The translations under genes and the position numbers were made by a program. Shown here one piece after another: positions 17,996-25,478 of a stretch of DNA of 64,000 bases. The stretch is from JAWKWH01 sp040830725 (GTDB lineage Bacteria > Pseudomonadota > Alphaproteobacteria > Rhizobiales > Rhizobiaceae), in NCBI GenBank assembly GCA_040830725.1, contig JBFOMG010000038.1:89100-153099 (forward strand), given 5' to 3'. Under the pieces are notes generated by a model. The model saw only the letters and a list, made by a program, of their open reading frames with translations, made no database searches and had not been told where the DNA came from. Position 1 is the first letter of the stretch. Each line of letters starts with the position of its first letter.

Positions 17996-19656
17996 GCTTC
18001 ACCGTTGATGGTGATCGACAGCGTGGCGACGGAATCCGTTGCCGATCCGTCATTGTTCGAAAGCCCCTCGGCGTCCTGAACGATGTAGGTAAAGGTCTCG
18101 ATCGTCGATTGGCCAAGCCCGAGCGACTCATACCCGCCGTTTGGATCGAAGGTGTAGGAACCGTCCTGCTGGACCGTCAGAATGCCGCCGCTGGCGGTGT
18201 TGATGACCAGACCGCCCACCGGCACCGGGTTTCCATCGACCGAAAGGACCGTCAGCGCCGAATTGGCATCCTGGTTGTCACTGTCGATGCCGGAACCATC
18301 ATCGTCCGATATCATGTTGCCGCCGACGGATGTGCTTTCATTGGTGGTGTTGGAATTATCGGTGGCGTCCGGCGGCGTGTTGAACGTGATATCGTCGACA
18401 ACAATAATCTGGTAAGCCGGATCGGAGCCGCTGGCGCCGGCCGCGATATGCTGAATGGTGATTGATGAAACCGGGCCTGCAAAAGTCGGTGTCAGCAGAC
18501 AATTTGGCACATTACCGGCACCAGAGCTGCAATAAGCGCCTATCGCCTGTCCAAATCCTGTTCCCGCATTGTAGGTGACATTGGATCCGGTGGTCGCGGT
18601 AGGAAACGCGCCGGTATTGGATCCAAATTGAACTGCGTCGCGGAATGCCAGTGCCGGTCCACCATCCACGTCGATGACTGGAAAAGTCAGGTTGTAGACT
18701 GGTTCTGAGAAAGCAATCGTCGTCGTATTCGTGATAGATCCGTTATCAGTCGTTGCGTCAAATTCCGAGGAAATCAGACCGGTATAGCCATCATAATTGT
18801 AGGTTGGAAATAGATCGTGGAACTCTGAGGTTCGGGTACCAGTCTGAGTTCCCGATGTCGTTACGGTCACGTTATCGACGGTAACTACATCCGTACCACC
18901 AGTCAGGAAATCGGTGTAAGGCCGCGTGTCCCAGACCAGGGTCGTATTGGCCAGGATATACGGCCACGAATGCCGGGATTCCGATGAGACCAGCACATCG
19001 CTTTCGATTTCACCGGATTGGACCTCAAGCCTCCAATCGCCGCCGGCAGCAAGGTGACCGGTCGTGTTGTCGGACGCGGCGATGTCCGCTCCTGTCAATG
19101 CAGCAAGTTTCTCTACCAGCTGCGGACCGTGTGGTCCTCCGCCGACATCACAGCCGTAAAGCAGAATATCCGCGTCAGGCGTCAGCCGACGGGACAACTG
19201 CGCCAGCGCCGCACCGGTGTCAGATCGCAAACTTCGCGCGGTATACTTGGCACTACCGAGCTGCAGGCTGCCGCGTTCGCCATGCGAGATGACATGGATC
19301 TCACTGATATTGTCGTATCTGGCGGCAAACCGGTTGATCTGTTCAAAACCGTCTTCATCAGCAGCCAGATGATGAATGATGGCGCCTTGGGATATGCCCT
19401 CCGTCAGACGGGCCGAACCGCGTACGGCACTGTCGACAAAAACAATCACCGCACGTCCCTCCCGGACAGTACTGAACTGACCAATTCCCGAGGCGATAGC
19501 CAGGGACAGGATAACTGTGAATAGGACAGCAAATACGGAGAGATTTGGCGTAAAACGACCTCGCTCGCGCAACACCGTTTTGCCGTGCGCAAGTATCCGT
19601 TCCGGGTTGACTGCACGGTCACCCGGTCGAGAATTCGATATCCGCCCCGCTGCCAA
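17320..19656 (-). CDS. DUF4347 plus VCBS/cadherin-like plus DUF11-repeat surface protein
   Basis: A 778-residue protein. A hydrophobic segment (about 40-60, VFAVLFTVILSLAIASG) acts as signal or anchor. A DUF4347 domain follows (about 70-215, with VIVFVDSAV, EIHVISHGERGSLQLG and DILLYGCDVGGG), the module found at the front of many giant adhesins. Next come a unique region (about 220-410), a VCBS/cadherin-like repeat (YTFDPNGGYESLG...FTYIVQDAEG) and two DUF11-type modules (DYDFTVSKVVD... and DLTVTKTADD...). It ends TATYTVTQNDVDTLQ. A TTG start at 19656 lies only two bases after a perfect AAGGAGG, which is unusually close; a GTG at 19575 is the alternative. Its last 215 residues are near-copies of parts of the next gene upstream. 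Confidence 0.7.
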   Translation of the reverse strand: MAAGRISNSRPGDRAVNPERILAHGKTVLRERGRFTPNLSVFAVLFTVILSLAIASGIGQFSTVREGRAVIVFVDSAVRGSARLTEGISQGAIIHHLAADEDGFEQINRFAARYDNISEIHVISHGERGSLQLGSAKYTARSLRSDTGAALAQLSRRLTPDADILLYGCDVGGGPHGPQLVEKLAALTGADIAASDNTTGHLAAGGDWRLEVQSGEIESDVLVSSESRHSWPYILANTTLVWDTRPYTDFLTGGTDVVTVDNVTVTTSGTQTGTRTSEFHDLFPTYNYDGYTGLISSEFDATTDNGSITNTTTIAFSEPVYNLTFPVIDVDGGPALAFRDAVQFGSNTGAFPTATTGSNVTYNAGTGFGQAIGAYCSSGAGNVPNCLLTPTFAGPVSSITIQHIAAGASGSDPAYQIIVVDDITFNTPPDATDNSNTTNESTSVGGNMISDDDGSGIDSDNQDANSALTVLSVDGNPVPVGGLVINTASGGILTVQQDGSYTFDPNGGYESLGLGQSTIETFTYIVQDAEGLSNNDGSATDSVATLSITINGEADYDFTVSKVVDIGNVTTLPTTLNYTITVTNTGDTGMTGVTPVDTLVQDGTPTAIPLTGPSGDGGTIGTIDAGEVWTYTGSHVVTQAQMDNANDLVNSVVVTTTEMGATSRNDSATTTITANPDLTVTKTADDTTDVVAGQVITYTYEVENTGNQTITAISMSDAHGGSGPAPVPGGETLTTDSLPLGDSTDGGADGTWDTLAPGDIVTFTATYTVTQNDVDTLQ

Positions 19657-19732
19657 TACCTCCTTTTAGTATCCGTCTGCTGACAGGTTGTGACAGCAAC
19701 GGAAATCACTTTACGTAGATTAGATAAATGCG

Positions 19733-19750
19733 CCAATGCTAAAGCATTGG
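19733..19750. promoter_or_regulatory. 18-bp palindrome between two repeat-protein genes
   Basis: CCAATGCTAAAGCATTGG has 8-bp arms around a central AA. It lies in the 160-base gap between the 633- and 778-residue repeat-protein genes. It could act as an operator, or as an RNA stem that separates the expression of the two genes. No known match. Confidence 0.35.
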
Positions 19751-19816
19751 ATTTCCAAAGATTAGCTAACAGCCATCTGCGCCCCACTTCACACAGCAAT
19801 GTATGATTTGCCTGCC

Positions 19817-20130
19817 TCATTGCAGTGTGTCCACGTCATTTTGGGTTACGGTGTAGGTTGCGGTGAAAGTCACGATGTCGCCGGGCGCCAGAGTGTCCCA
19901 TGTGCCGTCGATCCCGCCGTCCGTTGAATCGCCCAGAGGAGCCACATCGGTGGTCAGCGTTTCGATTCCCGGAACCGGCACCGGCCCGGAACCACCGTGA
20001 GCATCGGAGGCCGAGATATTCGTGATTGTCTGGTTGCCGGTATTTTCCACCGCGTAGGTGTAGGTAATCACCTGCCCAACGATGACATCCGTTGTGTCAT
20101 CGGCCGTTTTGGTGACGGTCAGCTCCGGAT
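19817..20130 (-). repeat. Duplicated DUF11 terminal half-repeat, copy A part 2
   Basis: This stretch encodes the terminal PELTVTKTADD half-repeat. It is a near-copy of the last 310 bases or so of the 778-residue gene, including the stop context CTGCAATGAG. The boundaries are approximate. Confidence 0.75.
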
Positions 20131-21718
20131 TGATGTTGAGTGTGACCGCCGCGCTGTCGTTTTCGTTGATTGCACCAGATCCCCCCGCACCGGTGCCAGT
20201 GACGGTCGCCGTGTTGTCGATATCGCCGTCACCGCCACCATTGTTGTCAAAATCAGCGACAACCGTTGTGTAGGTTCCAGTACAGGTTGCCACGGCGGCA
20301 GGCGCCATATCGTTCGGATTGGCGCCGGTACCCGGAACGCAGGAAATCCCAGCAAGCAAAGGGTCTGCGACCAGCAGGCCTGATATCGTCGTTGCGCCGG
20401 TGTTCGTCAGCGTAATCGTGTAGGTGATCACGTCGCCGACATTGCTGACACTGGCGACGTCCGGAACTTTGGCGATTGTCATTGCCGCAGTCGCGGTAAT
20501 GGTGGTCGTCGCAGAATCGCTGCGGCTGGTCGCGCCCATCTCGGTGGTCGTGACGACGACGCCATTCACCAGGTCGTTGCCGTTATCGATCTGCGCCTGG
20601 GTGACCACATGACTGCCGGTGTAGGTCCAAACCTCGCCTACATCGATCGTGCCGATGGTTCCCCCATCGCCACTCGGGCCGGTAAGCGGAATTGCCGTAG
20701 GCGTTCCATCCTGGACAAGCGTGTCAACGGGATTGACGCCAGTCATTCCCGTATCCCCGGTATTGGTAACGGTGATCGTGTAATTGAGTGTTGCCGGCAG
20801 GCCGGTGACGTTTGCGGAATCGACAACCTTGGACACCGTAAAATCGTAATCCGGCACCGGTGTCACGGTGATCGGGATGACATCCGTATCGTTGATCGCG
20901 CCGGCAGTTGCTGTGAACGTAAGCGTAGACGCGCCATTGAAATCCGGCGTGGGAATGTAAGTAAGCGTGTTCATGGCCGCATTCACCGCGGCCGGCGTTC
21001 CGTTAAACGTCACTGTGGGAGAATTGTCGGCCCCGGCGGTAATGGTAATGCCGGCCGTCGTTGCCAGCTGAATGTCACCGTTGGTCACCGTCAGGGTCAC
21101 GACGGTGTTGGTAGTGCCCATATTAGTCGGGACCGCCGTGGTCAGCGCCAGATTGACATCTTCAGGTGTTACTTGTGCGCTGGGAGACTGCGTCAATTCC
21201 TGAAAGGCGACATTGTCGTAGGTGGCTATTCCAGGACCGAAAATACTGTCCCGCGAGAATACACCGAACTGGATTGTGTGCGCTGCCACCGGAAGCAGCG
21301 TGAAATAGGTAATCGGCCCCGCGCCCGAGTTCGAATTGTCGATTCCGCTTCCCGGCGCCACCAATGTACCGGCGAGCGACAGGCTGAATTGCGTCCCATT
21401 CAGGCGAAATTCCGGGCGGTCCCAATTGCCGACATCGGTTGATGTGTAACTGACCAACGTGAAATCAAGCGCGCCGGCTTCCGTCAGGTTTATGACCTGT
21501 GATGCGCCCGTGTAGGTGTTGGTTCCGCCATTATCGTCACCAACGACGCGAGCAGTATTGGGATAAGTTATTGCCCCGTTGGGGCTGATGATGTTTGTCC
21601 AGCCGGTACCGCCAGCGCTGAAGTCGCCGTTTGTCACCTGCGCGTACAGACTGGTGGAGAATGCCACAACAAGCATTGCTGCGGCCACCAGCCGGTACAA
21701 AGCAAATGACAAATTCAT
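19817..21718 (-). CDS. Exported lectin-like plus DUF11-repeat surface protein, first gene of the cluster
   Basis: A 633-residue protein with a clean signal peptide (LVAAAMLVVAFSTSLYA, cut before QVTNGDFSAGG). Residues of about 27-170 look like a jelly-roll carbohydrate-binding type domain (NGDFSAGGTGW... YDNVAFQEL). About 180-290 is a cadherin-like Ig module (TLTYIPTPDFNGASTLTFTA). Then come three DUF11/B_ant modules (DYDFTVSKVVD, AAMTIAKVPDV, PELTVTKTADD). It ends TATYTVTQNDVDTLQ, the same mid-repeat point as the two following repeat proteins. The ATG at 21718 has no clear Shine-Dalgarno of its own. A nine-codon leader frame with GGAGG ends seven bases upstream, so coupled translation is possible. 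Confidence 0.7.
   Translation of the reverse strand: MNLSFALYRLVAAAMLVVAFSTSLYAQVTNGDFSAGGTGWTNIISPNGAITYPNTARVVGDDNGGTNTYTGASQVINLTEAGALDFTLVSYTSTDVGNWDRPEFRLNGTQFSLSLAGTLVAPGSGIDNSNSGAGPITYFTLLPVAAHTIQFGVFSRDSIFGPGIATYDNVAFQELTQSPSAQVTPEDVNLALTTAVPTNMGTTNTVVTLTVTNGDIQLATTAGITITAGADNSPTVTFNGTPAAVNAAMNTLTYIPTPDFNGASTLTFTATAGAINDTDVIPITVTPVPDYDFTVSKVVDSANVTGLPATLNYTITVTNTGDTGMTGVNPVDTLVQDGTPTAIPLTGPSGDGGTIGTIDVGEVWTYTGSHVVTQAQIDNGNDLVNGVVVTTTEMGATSRSDSATTTITATAAMTIAKVPDVASVSNVGDVITYTITLTNTGATTISGLLVADPLLAGISCVPGTGANPNDMAPAAVATCTGTYTTVVADFDNNGGGDGDIDNTATVTGTGAGGSGAINENDSAAVTLNINPELTVTKTADDTTDVIVGQVITYTYAVENTGNQTITNISASDAHGGSGPVPVPGIETLTTDVAPLGDSTDGGIDGTWDTLAPGDIVTFTATYTVTQNDVDTLQ
20490..20858 (-). 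repeat. Duplicated DUF11 module, copy A part 1
   Basis: This stretch encodes the DYDFTVSKVVD...MGATSRSDSATTTITA module. Its counterpart in the next gene differs at only a handful of residues. Between this stretch and the terminal half-repeat the present gene carries one additional repeat (AAMTIAKVPDV) that the other lacks. The boundaries are approximate. Confidence 0.75.
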
Positions 21719-21722
21719 GCCA

Positions 21723-21752
21723 CTAGCCTGTTGTATTTATGAGGAAAATCAT
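21723..21752 (-). other. Possible nine-codon leader ORF in front of the surface cluster
   Basis: The minus strand reads GGAGG, three bases, then ATG ATT TTC CTC ATA AAT ACA ACA GGC TAG (peptide MIFLINTTG). The TAG ends four bases before the ATG of the first repeat-protein gene, which lacks its own Shine-Dalgarno. The leader's ribosome site lies inside a perfect inverted repeat. Translational coupling is inference; the short frame could also be chance. Confidence 0.3.
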
Positions 21753-21759
21753 TTTCCTC
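21741..21759. promoter_or_regulatory. Perfect 19-bp inverted repeat upstream of the surface cluster
   Basis: GAGGAAAATCATTTTCCTC has 9-bp arms around one central base and lies 23-41 bases before the ATG of the first gene of the cluster. In RNA it would hide the GGAGG of the leader frame; in DNA it could be an operator. Confidence 0.45.
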
Positions 21760-22125
21760 CGCTTTCCGCGATCCTGAACCTCAAGGTCTGACCGGAGCGT
21801 GGAAACCGCAAAAAACTGGAAAGTGGAAACTGCTAGCCGCTACACTGATTGGCGGCCTCAGCTACACCATTCGGCGTCGGATCCACCCAACCCAACAAGC
21901 TCCAATTCTGCGCCCCGCTTGTCAGTCCTCCTGTTCCTGACCGCAACAGCCGATCATCCGGCTACATTCATCTTCAGCGAATCCATCCCAGCACCCGACA
22001 CGGATTTCACCGCGTTGAAGCCGTAAACACCCACAAACTCAGACAAAATTACTGATTCGCTCGAGCACAGTTCTGAATCAGAAAACACCGGTTGTCACGG
22101 GTGCAGAGCAAAGTTGTTTGCGTGA
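21760..22125. other. Gene-free region upstream of the surface cluster
   Basis: About 365 bases between two minus-strand genes. The short plus-strand frames here lack a ribosome site and look random. The near-repeated phrases GTGGAAACCGC and GTGGAAACTGC occur near 21800-21835. The cluster's promoter should lie here, but I see no convincing -35/-10 pair. Confidence 0.4.
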
Positions 22126-23385
22126 TTACCGGATCAGGATCGCGCGCAGATCGTTGACATTGGTTCCGGTCGGTCCGGGTGCAAAAATATCACCGATCGC
22201 ATCGAATGCGGTCCAGGCGTCGTTGTTGTTGAGAAAAACGGCCGGGTCCAAACCCTTGTCCCGCATTCTGCCGGCCGATCCTGCATCGGCAAATGCGCCG
22301 GCATTGTCTTCCGAACCATCAATTCCGTCGGTGTCGGCCGACAATGCGTGGATCCCTTCAACACCATCAATGTCCATCGCCAGCGAAAGCAGGAACTCTG
22401 TGTTGCGGCCTCCTTTACCGTCGCCGCGTACCGTGACCGTGGTTTCCCCTCCCGACAATAATACGACCGGCTTTGCAAACGGCCGTCCCCGGTTGGCTAT
22501 CTCCCGCGCGATGGCAGCATGTACCTTTGCCGCCTCGCGCGATTCACCCTCAATCGTATCGGACAGGATGATCGCTTCGATGCCCTGACTGCGCGCCTCG
22601 GTCTGCGCCGCCTCCAGGGAAACTGCAGCAGAAGCTATAACGTGGTGCTCATGGTTCGCAAACACCGGGTCAATCGGTTGCGGTGCCGCTGAAGCGGCGG
22701 ACGAAATATGCGCCAGAACATTTTCCGGAACTTCAATCCCAAAGCGACGAATGGCGGCAAGGGCATCATCACGATCCCCTTCGCCCGCAACAGTGGGACC
22801 CGAAGCCACCTGGGCGGGATCGTCACCGGGAATATCCGAGACGATCAGGCTCAATACCCTTGCCGGATGCGCGGCAGCGGCAAGCCGCCCGCCCTTGATA
22901 CGCGAAACATGTTTGCGGATCGTATTCATTGCCGAGATGGGCGCACCTGATGCGAGCAGCGTCCTGTTCAGCCCGATTTCGTCCTCAAGCGTCAGCCGGC
23001 CCGCAGGTGCGGGAAGCAGTGCCGAACCGCCACCCGAAATGAGCGCAATAACGAGATCATCGGAAGTGAGGCCGGATACGGCATCAAGCAGCCGCTGGGA
23101 GGCAAGAAGACCAGCTTGGTCTGGTACCGGGTGGGACGCTTCGATGATCTCGATTTGCTCGCAATCCACGCCAAAGCCGTAGCGCGTGACGACAACACCA
23201 TCCAGCGGTCCGCCCCAACAGTTTTCAAGCGCACGAGCCATCTGCGCCGAGCCCTTGCCCGCTCCGATAACAACCGTCCGGCCCGCGGGAGGATCTGGCA
23301 GGAATTTCGGGATCGATAGTTCCGGGTTCGCCGCCGCAACAGCCGCGTCAAACAGCGAAACCAGAAAGTCGCGTGGATCGTTCAT
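22126..23385 (-). CDS. ttuD: Glycerate 2-kinase (GckA/TtuD, MOFRL family)
   Basis: A 419-residue protein with the DUF4147 N-terminal domain (about 5-240: VVIGAGKGSAQMARAL, ISGGGSALLPAPAG, IRKHVSRIKGGRLA, VSDIPGDDP) and the C-terminal MOFRL domain (about 300-415: LLSGGETTVTVRGDGKGGRN, SADTDGIDG, FLNNNDAW, GPTGTNVNDL). Members phosphorylate D-glycerate at position 2, although TtuD was first named hydroxypyruvate reductase. It lies downstream of a sugar ABC transporter on the same strand with a 91-base gap, so it may complete a pathway for a sugar or sugar acid taken up by that system. Confidence 0.85.
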   Translation of the reverse strand: MNDPRDFLVSLFDAAVAAANPELSIPKFLPDPPAGRTVVIGAGKGSAQMARALENCWGGPLDGVVVTRYGFGVDCEQIEIIEASHPVPDQAGLLASQRLLDAVSGLTSDDLVIALISGGGSALLPAPAGRLTLEDEIGLNRTLLASGAPISAMNTIRKHVSRIKGGRLAAAAHPARVLSLIVSDIPGDDPAQVASGPTVAGEGDRDDALAAIRRFGIEVPENVLAHISSAASAAPQPIDPVFANHEHHVIASAAVSLEAAQTEARSQGIEAIILSDTIEGESREAAKVHAAIAREIANRGRPFAKPVVLLSGGETTVTVRGDGKGGRNTEFLLSLAMDIDGVEGIHALSADTDGIDGSEDNAGAFADAGSAGRMRDKGLDPAVFLNNNDAWTAFDAIGDIFAPGPTGTNVNDLRAILIR

Positions 23386-23476
23386 CTGCGTCTCCGCGTT
23401 GAGGCCGAAACGGACTTAATACACTAAAGCGCGTGTACTTCCGCTTCGACGCACGCAGATGGCAGCCGGGAGTTTC

Positions 23477-24592
23477 CTAGGCAAGACGATTTTCTGTCGC
23501 GGGATCAAAGAATACCGCCTTGGACAGATTGAAAGTCAGCTTGGTTTCCGTGCCCGCAGCAATCGCTGCATCGGCCCTCAATCGTGCGATGATTTCCTTG
23601 CCTCCCAGCCGGGTGACAGCAAATGTGTCCGAACCGGCAGGCTCAACCACCTCTATCAGGCATTTCGCATCGACCAGTGTTCCCGACGTTTTGTCGGCGC
23701 CGTCCGGGTCCGTCACGGCCTCCGGCCGGATGCCGAAGACAACCTGCTTGCCGATATGCTCCTTCAAACCCTTGTGCTCCGCACCGAGTTTCAGTTCGAC
23801 GGGTTTGCCGGTTTCGCGTTCCAGCACGACCTTGACGGCACGAGACGATCCCTCAATGCGGGCAGGTATCAGGTTCATGGACGGCGATCCCATGAAATCA
23901 GCAACAAACATGTTGTTGGGATCGTTGTAGATTTCAGCTGGCGTTCCGAACTGCTGCAGATGACCGTCCTTCAGAACGGCAATCTTGGACGCCAGTGTCA
24001 TTGCCTCGATCTGGTCATGGGTCACATAGACGATCGTCGTTCCCATGCGCTGATGCAGGCGCTTGATTTCGGTGCGCATGTCGACGCGCAGCTTCGCATC
24101 CAGGTTTGAGAGCGGCTCATCAAACAGGAACACTTGTGGATTGCGAACCAAGGCACGCCCCATCGCGACACGCTGGCGTTGGCCGCCCGAGAGCTGGCTG
24201 GGTTTCCTGTCGAGCAGGTGACCGATCTGCAGCATGTCGGCAACGGACGAAATCGCCTTGTCCCGTTCGGCTTGGGGAATGCCGCGAATTTCCATGCCGA
24301 ATGCAATGTTCTTGGCGACAGTCATGTTCGGATAAAGCGCATAGGACTGGAACACCATGGCGATGTCGCGTTTGGACGGGTGCAGCCCCTCAACCGACTT
24401 TTCGTTGATGCGAATTTCGCCACTGGTGATCGATTCAAGGCCGGCAATCGTGTTGAGCAGGGTCGACTTGCCGCAGCCGGAAGGGCCAACCAGCACAAGA
24501 AACCCACCCTCTTCGATTTCCAGATTGATGCCTTTCAACACATCGACCGGACCGAACGACTTTTTCAGGTCTTTGATTTCGAGAAATGCCAT
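23477..24592 (-). CDS. Sugar ABC transporter ATP-binding protein (MalK/UgpC type)
   Basis: A 371-residue ATPase with Walker A GPSGCGKST, a Q-loop in MVFQSYALYPNMTV, signature LSGGQRQRVAMGRAL, Walker B VFLFDEPLSNLDAKLR and the H-loop in VTHDQIEAMTLA. The C-terminal 130 residues form the TOBE/OB regulatory domain typical of CUT1 sugar importers. It is the last gene of the binding protein/permease/permease/ATPase set and begins four bases after the preceding permease stop. Confidence 0.9.
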   Translation of the reverse strand: MAFLEIKDLKKSFGPVDVLKGINLEIEEGGFLVLVGPSGCGKSTLLNTIAGLESITSGEIRINEKSVEGLHPSKRDIAMVFQSYALYPNMTVAKNIAFGMEIRGIPQAERDKAISSVADMLQIGHLLDRKPSQLSGGQRQRVAMGRALVRNPQVFLFDEPLSNLDAKLRVDMRTEIKRLHQRMGTTIVYVTHDQIEAMTLASKIAVLKDGHLQQFGTPAEIYNDPNNMFVADFMGSPSMNLIPARIEGSSRAVKVVLERETGKPVELKLGAEHKGLKEHIGKQVVFGIRPEAVTDPDGADKTSGTLVDAKCLIEVVEPAGSDTFAVTRLGGKEIIARLRADAAIAAGTETKLTFNLSKAVFFDPATENRLA

Positions 24593-24596
24593 TGTC

Positions 24597-25478
24597 TTAA
24601 CCCTTGACCGCGCCGGCCATCAGCCCGCGCACGAAATAGCGGCCGGAGACCACATAGACGATAAGTGTCGGAAGCGCTGCCAGGATCGCCCCGGCAAAGT
24701 GCACATTGTATTCCTTCACGCCCGTCGAAGAACTGACGAGATTGTTGAGCGCTACCGTCATGGGAACGGAATCCACATCGGCAAACGAAGCGCCAAACAG
24801 AAAATCATTCCAGATATTGGTGAACTGCCAGATGACAGTAACCACGATAATCGGGCCCGACGACGGCAACAGGATGCGGAAGAATATCTGGAAAAAACTC
24901 GCACCGTCGATTTGCGCCGCCCGCACCAACTCGGTCGGAAATGCCGCATAGAAATTACGGAAGAACAGCGTGGTGAAGCCAAGTCCGTAGACGACATGCA
25001 CCAGCACCAGACCGCTTGTCGTTCCGGCCAGTCCGAAGATGCCGAGAATTCGGGCCATCGGGATCAACACGATCTGGAACGGAATGAAGCAGGCCAGCAG
25101 CATCAGCCCGAAGACAAGGCCGGCGCCGCGAAAAGTCCATTTGGTCAGCACGTAGCCGTTGAGCGCTCCCAGTATCGTCGAGATCGTCACTGCCGGAACA
25201 ACCATCAGGATTGAATTCATGAAGTAAGGCTTCAAACCGGTCGGCTGGACCCCGATCTGCGCTGTTGACCACGCGGTGAGCCAAGGTTCGATGGTCAGTG
25301 CGCTGGGTAGCGAAAGCATGTCCCCCTGGCGGATTTCGTCCAGCGGCTTCAGTGAATTGACCAGCATCACATAGAGCGGCAACAGATAGTAGATCGCAAA
25401 CACGATCAGCGCTGCATAGATTACTGCGCGGGTCACGCGCCCTGTTGTTGCGGCATTGTCGGCGGAAGCATGGCTCAT
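24597..25478 (-). CDS. gtsC: Sugar ABC transporter permease, GtsC/MalG type
   Basis: A 293-residue inner-membrane protein with six predicted membrane spans (first IYAALIVFAIYYLLPLYVML). The EAA loop that contacts the ATPase reads RAAQIDGASFFQIFFRILLP. Its start codon overlaps the stop of the first permease gene (ATGA), so translation is coupled. Sequence style and gene order match the glucose/mannose GtsABC systems of pseudomonads. The substrate is inferred from that likeness only. Confidence 0.85.
   Translation of the reverse strand: MSHASADNAATTGRVTRAVIYAALIVFAIYYLLPLYVMLVNSLKPLDEIRQGDMLSLPSALTIEPWLTAWSTAQIGVQPTGLKPYFMNSILMVVPAVTISTILGALNGYVLTKWTFRGAGLVFGLMLLACFIPFQIVLIPMARILGIFGLAGTTSGLVLVHVVYGLGFTTLFFRNFYAAFPTELVRAAQIDGASFFQIFFRILLPSSGPIIVVTVIWQFTNIWNDFLFGASFADVDSVPMTVALNNLVSSSTGVKEYNVHFAGAILAALPTLIVYVVSGRYFVRGLMAGAVKG

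Noticed and set aside
16070..21718. Sortase, PEP-CTERM or type IX C-terminal sorting signal on the repeat proteins
   Set aside because: The ends (…DTLQ) have no LPXTG, no PEP plus hydrophobic helix plus basic tail, and no type IX domain.
21799..22055. Two short plus-strand frames (about 70 codons) upstream of the surface cluster
   Set aside because: No ribosome site, no signal peptide and no family resemblance. They overlap each other in different frames.
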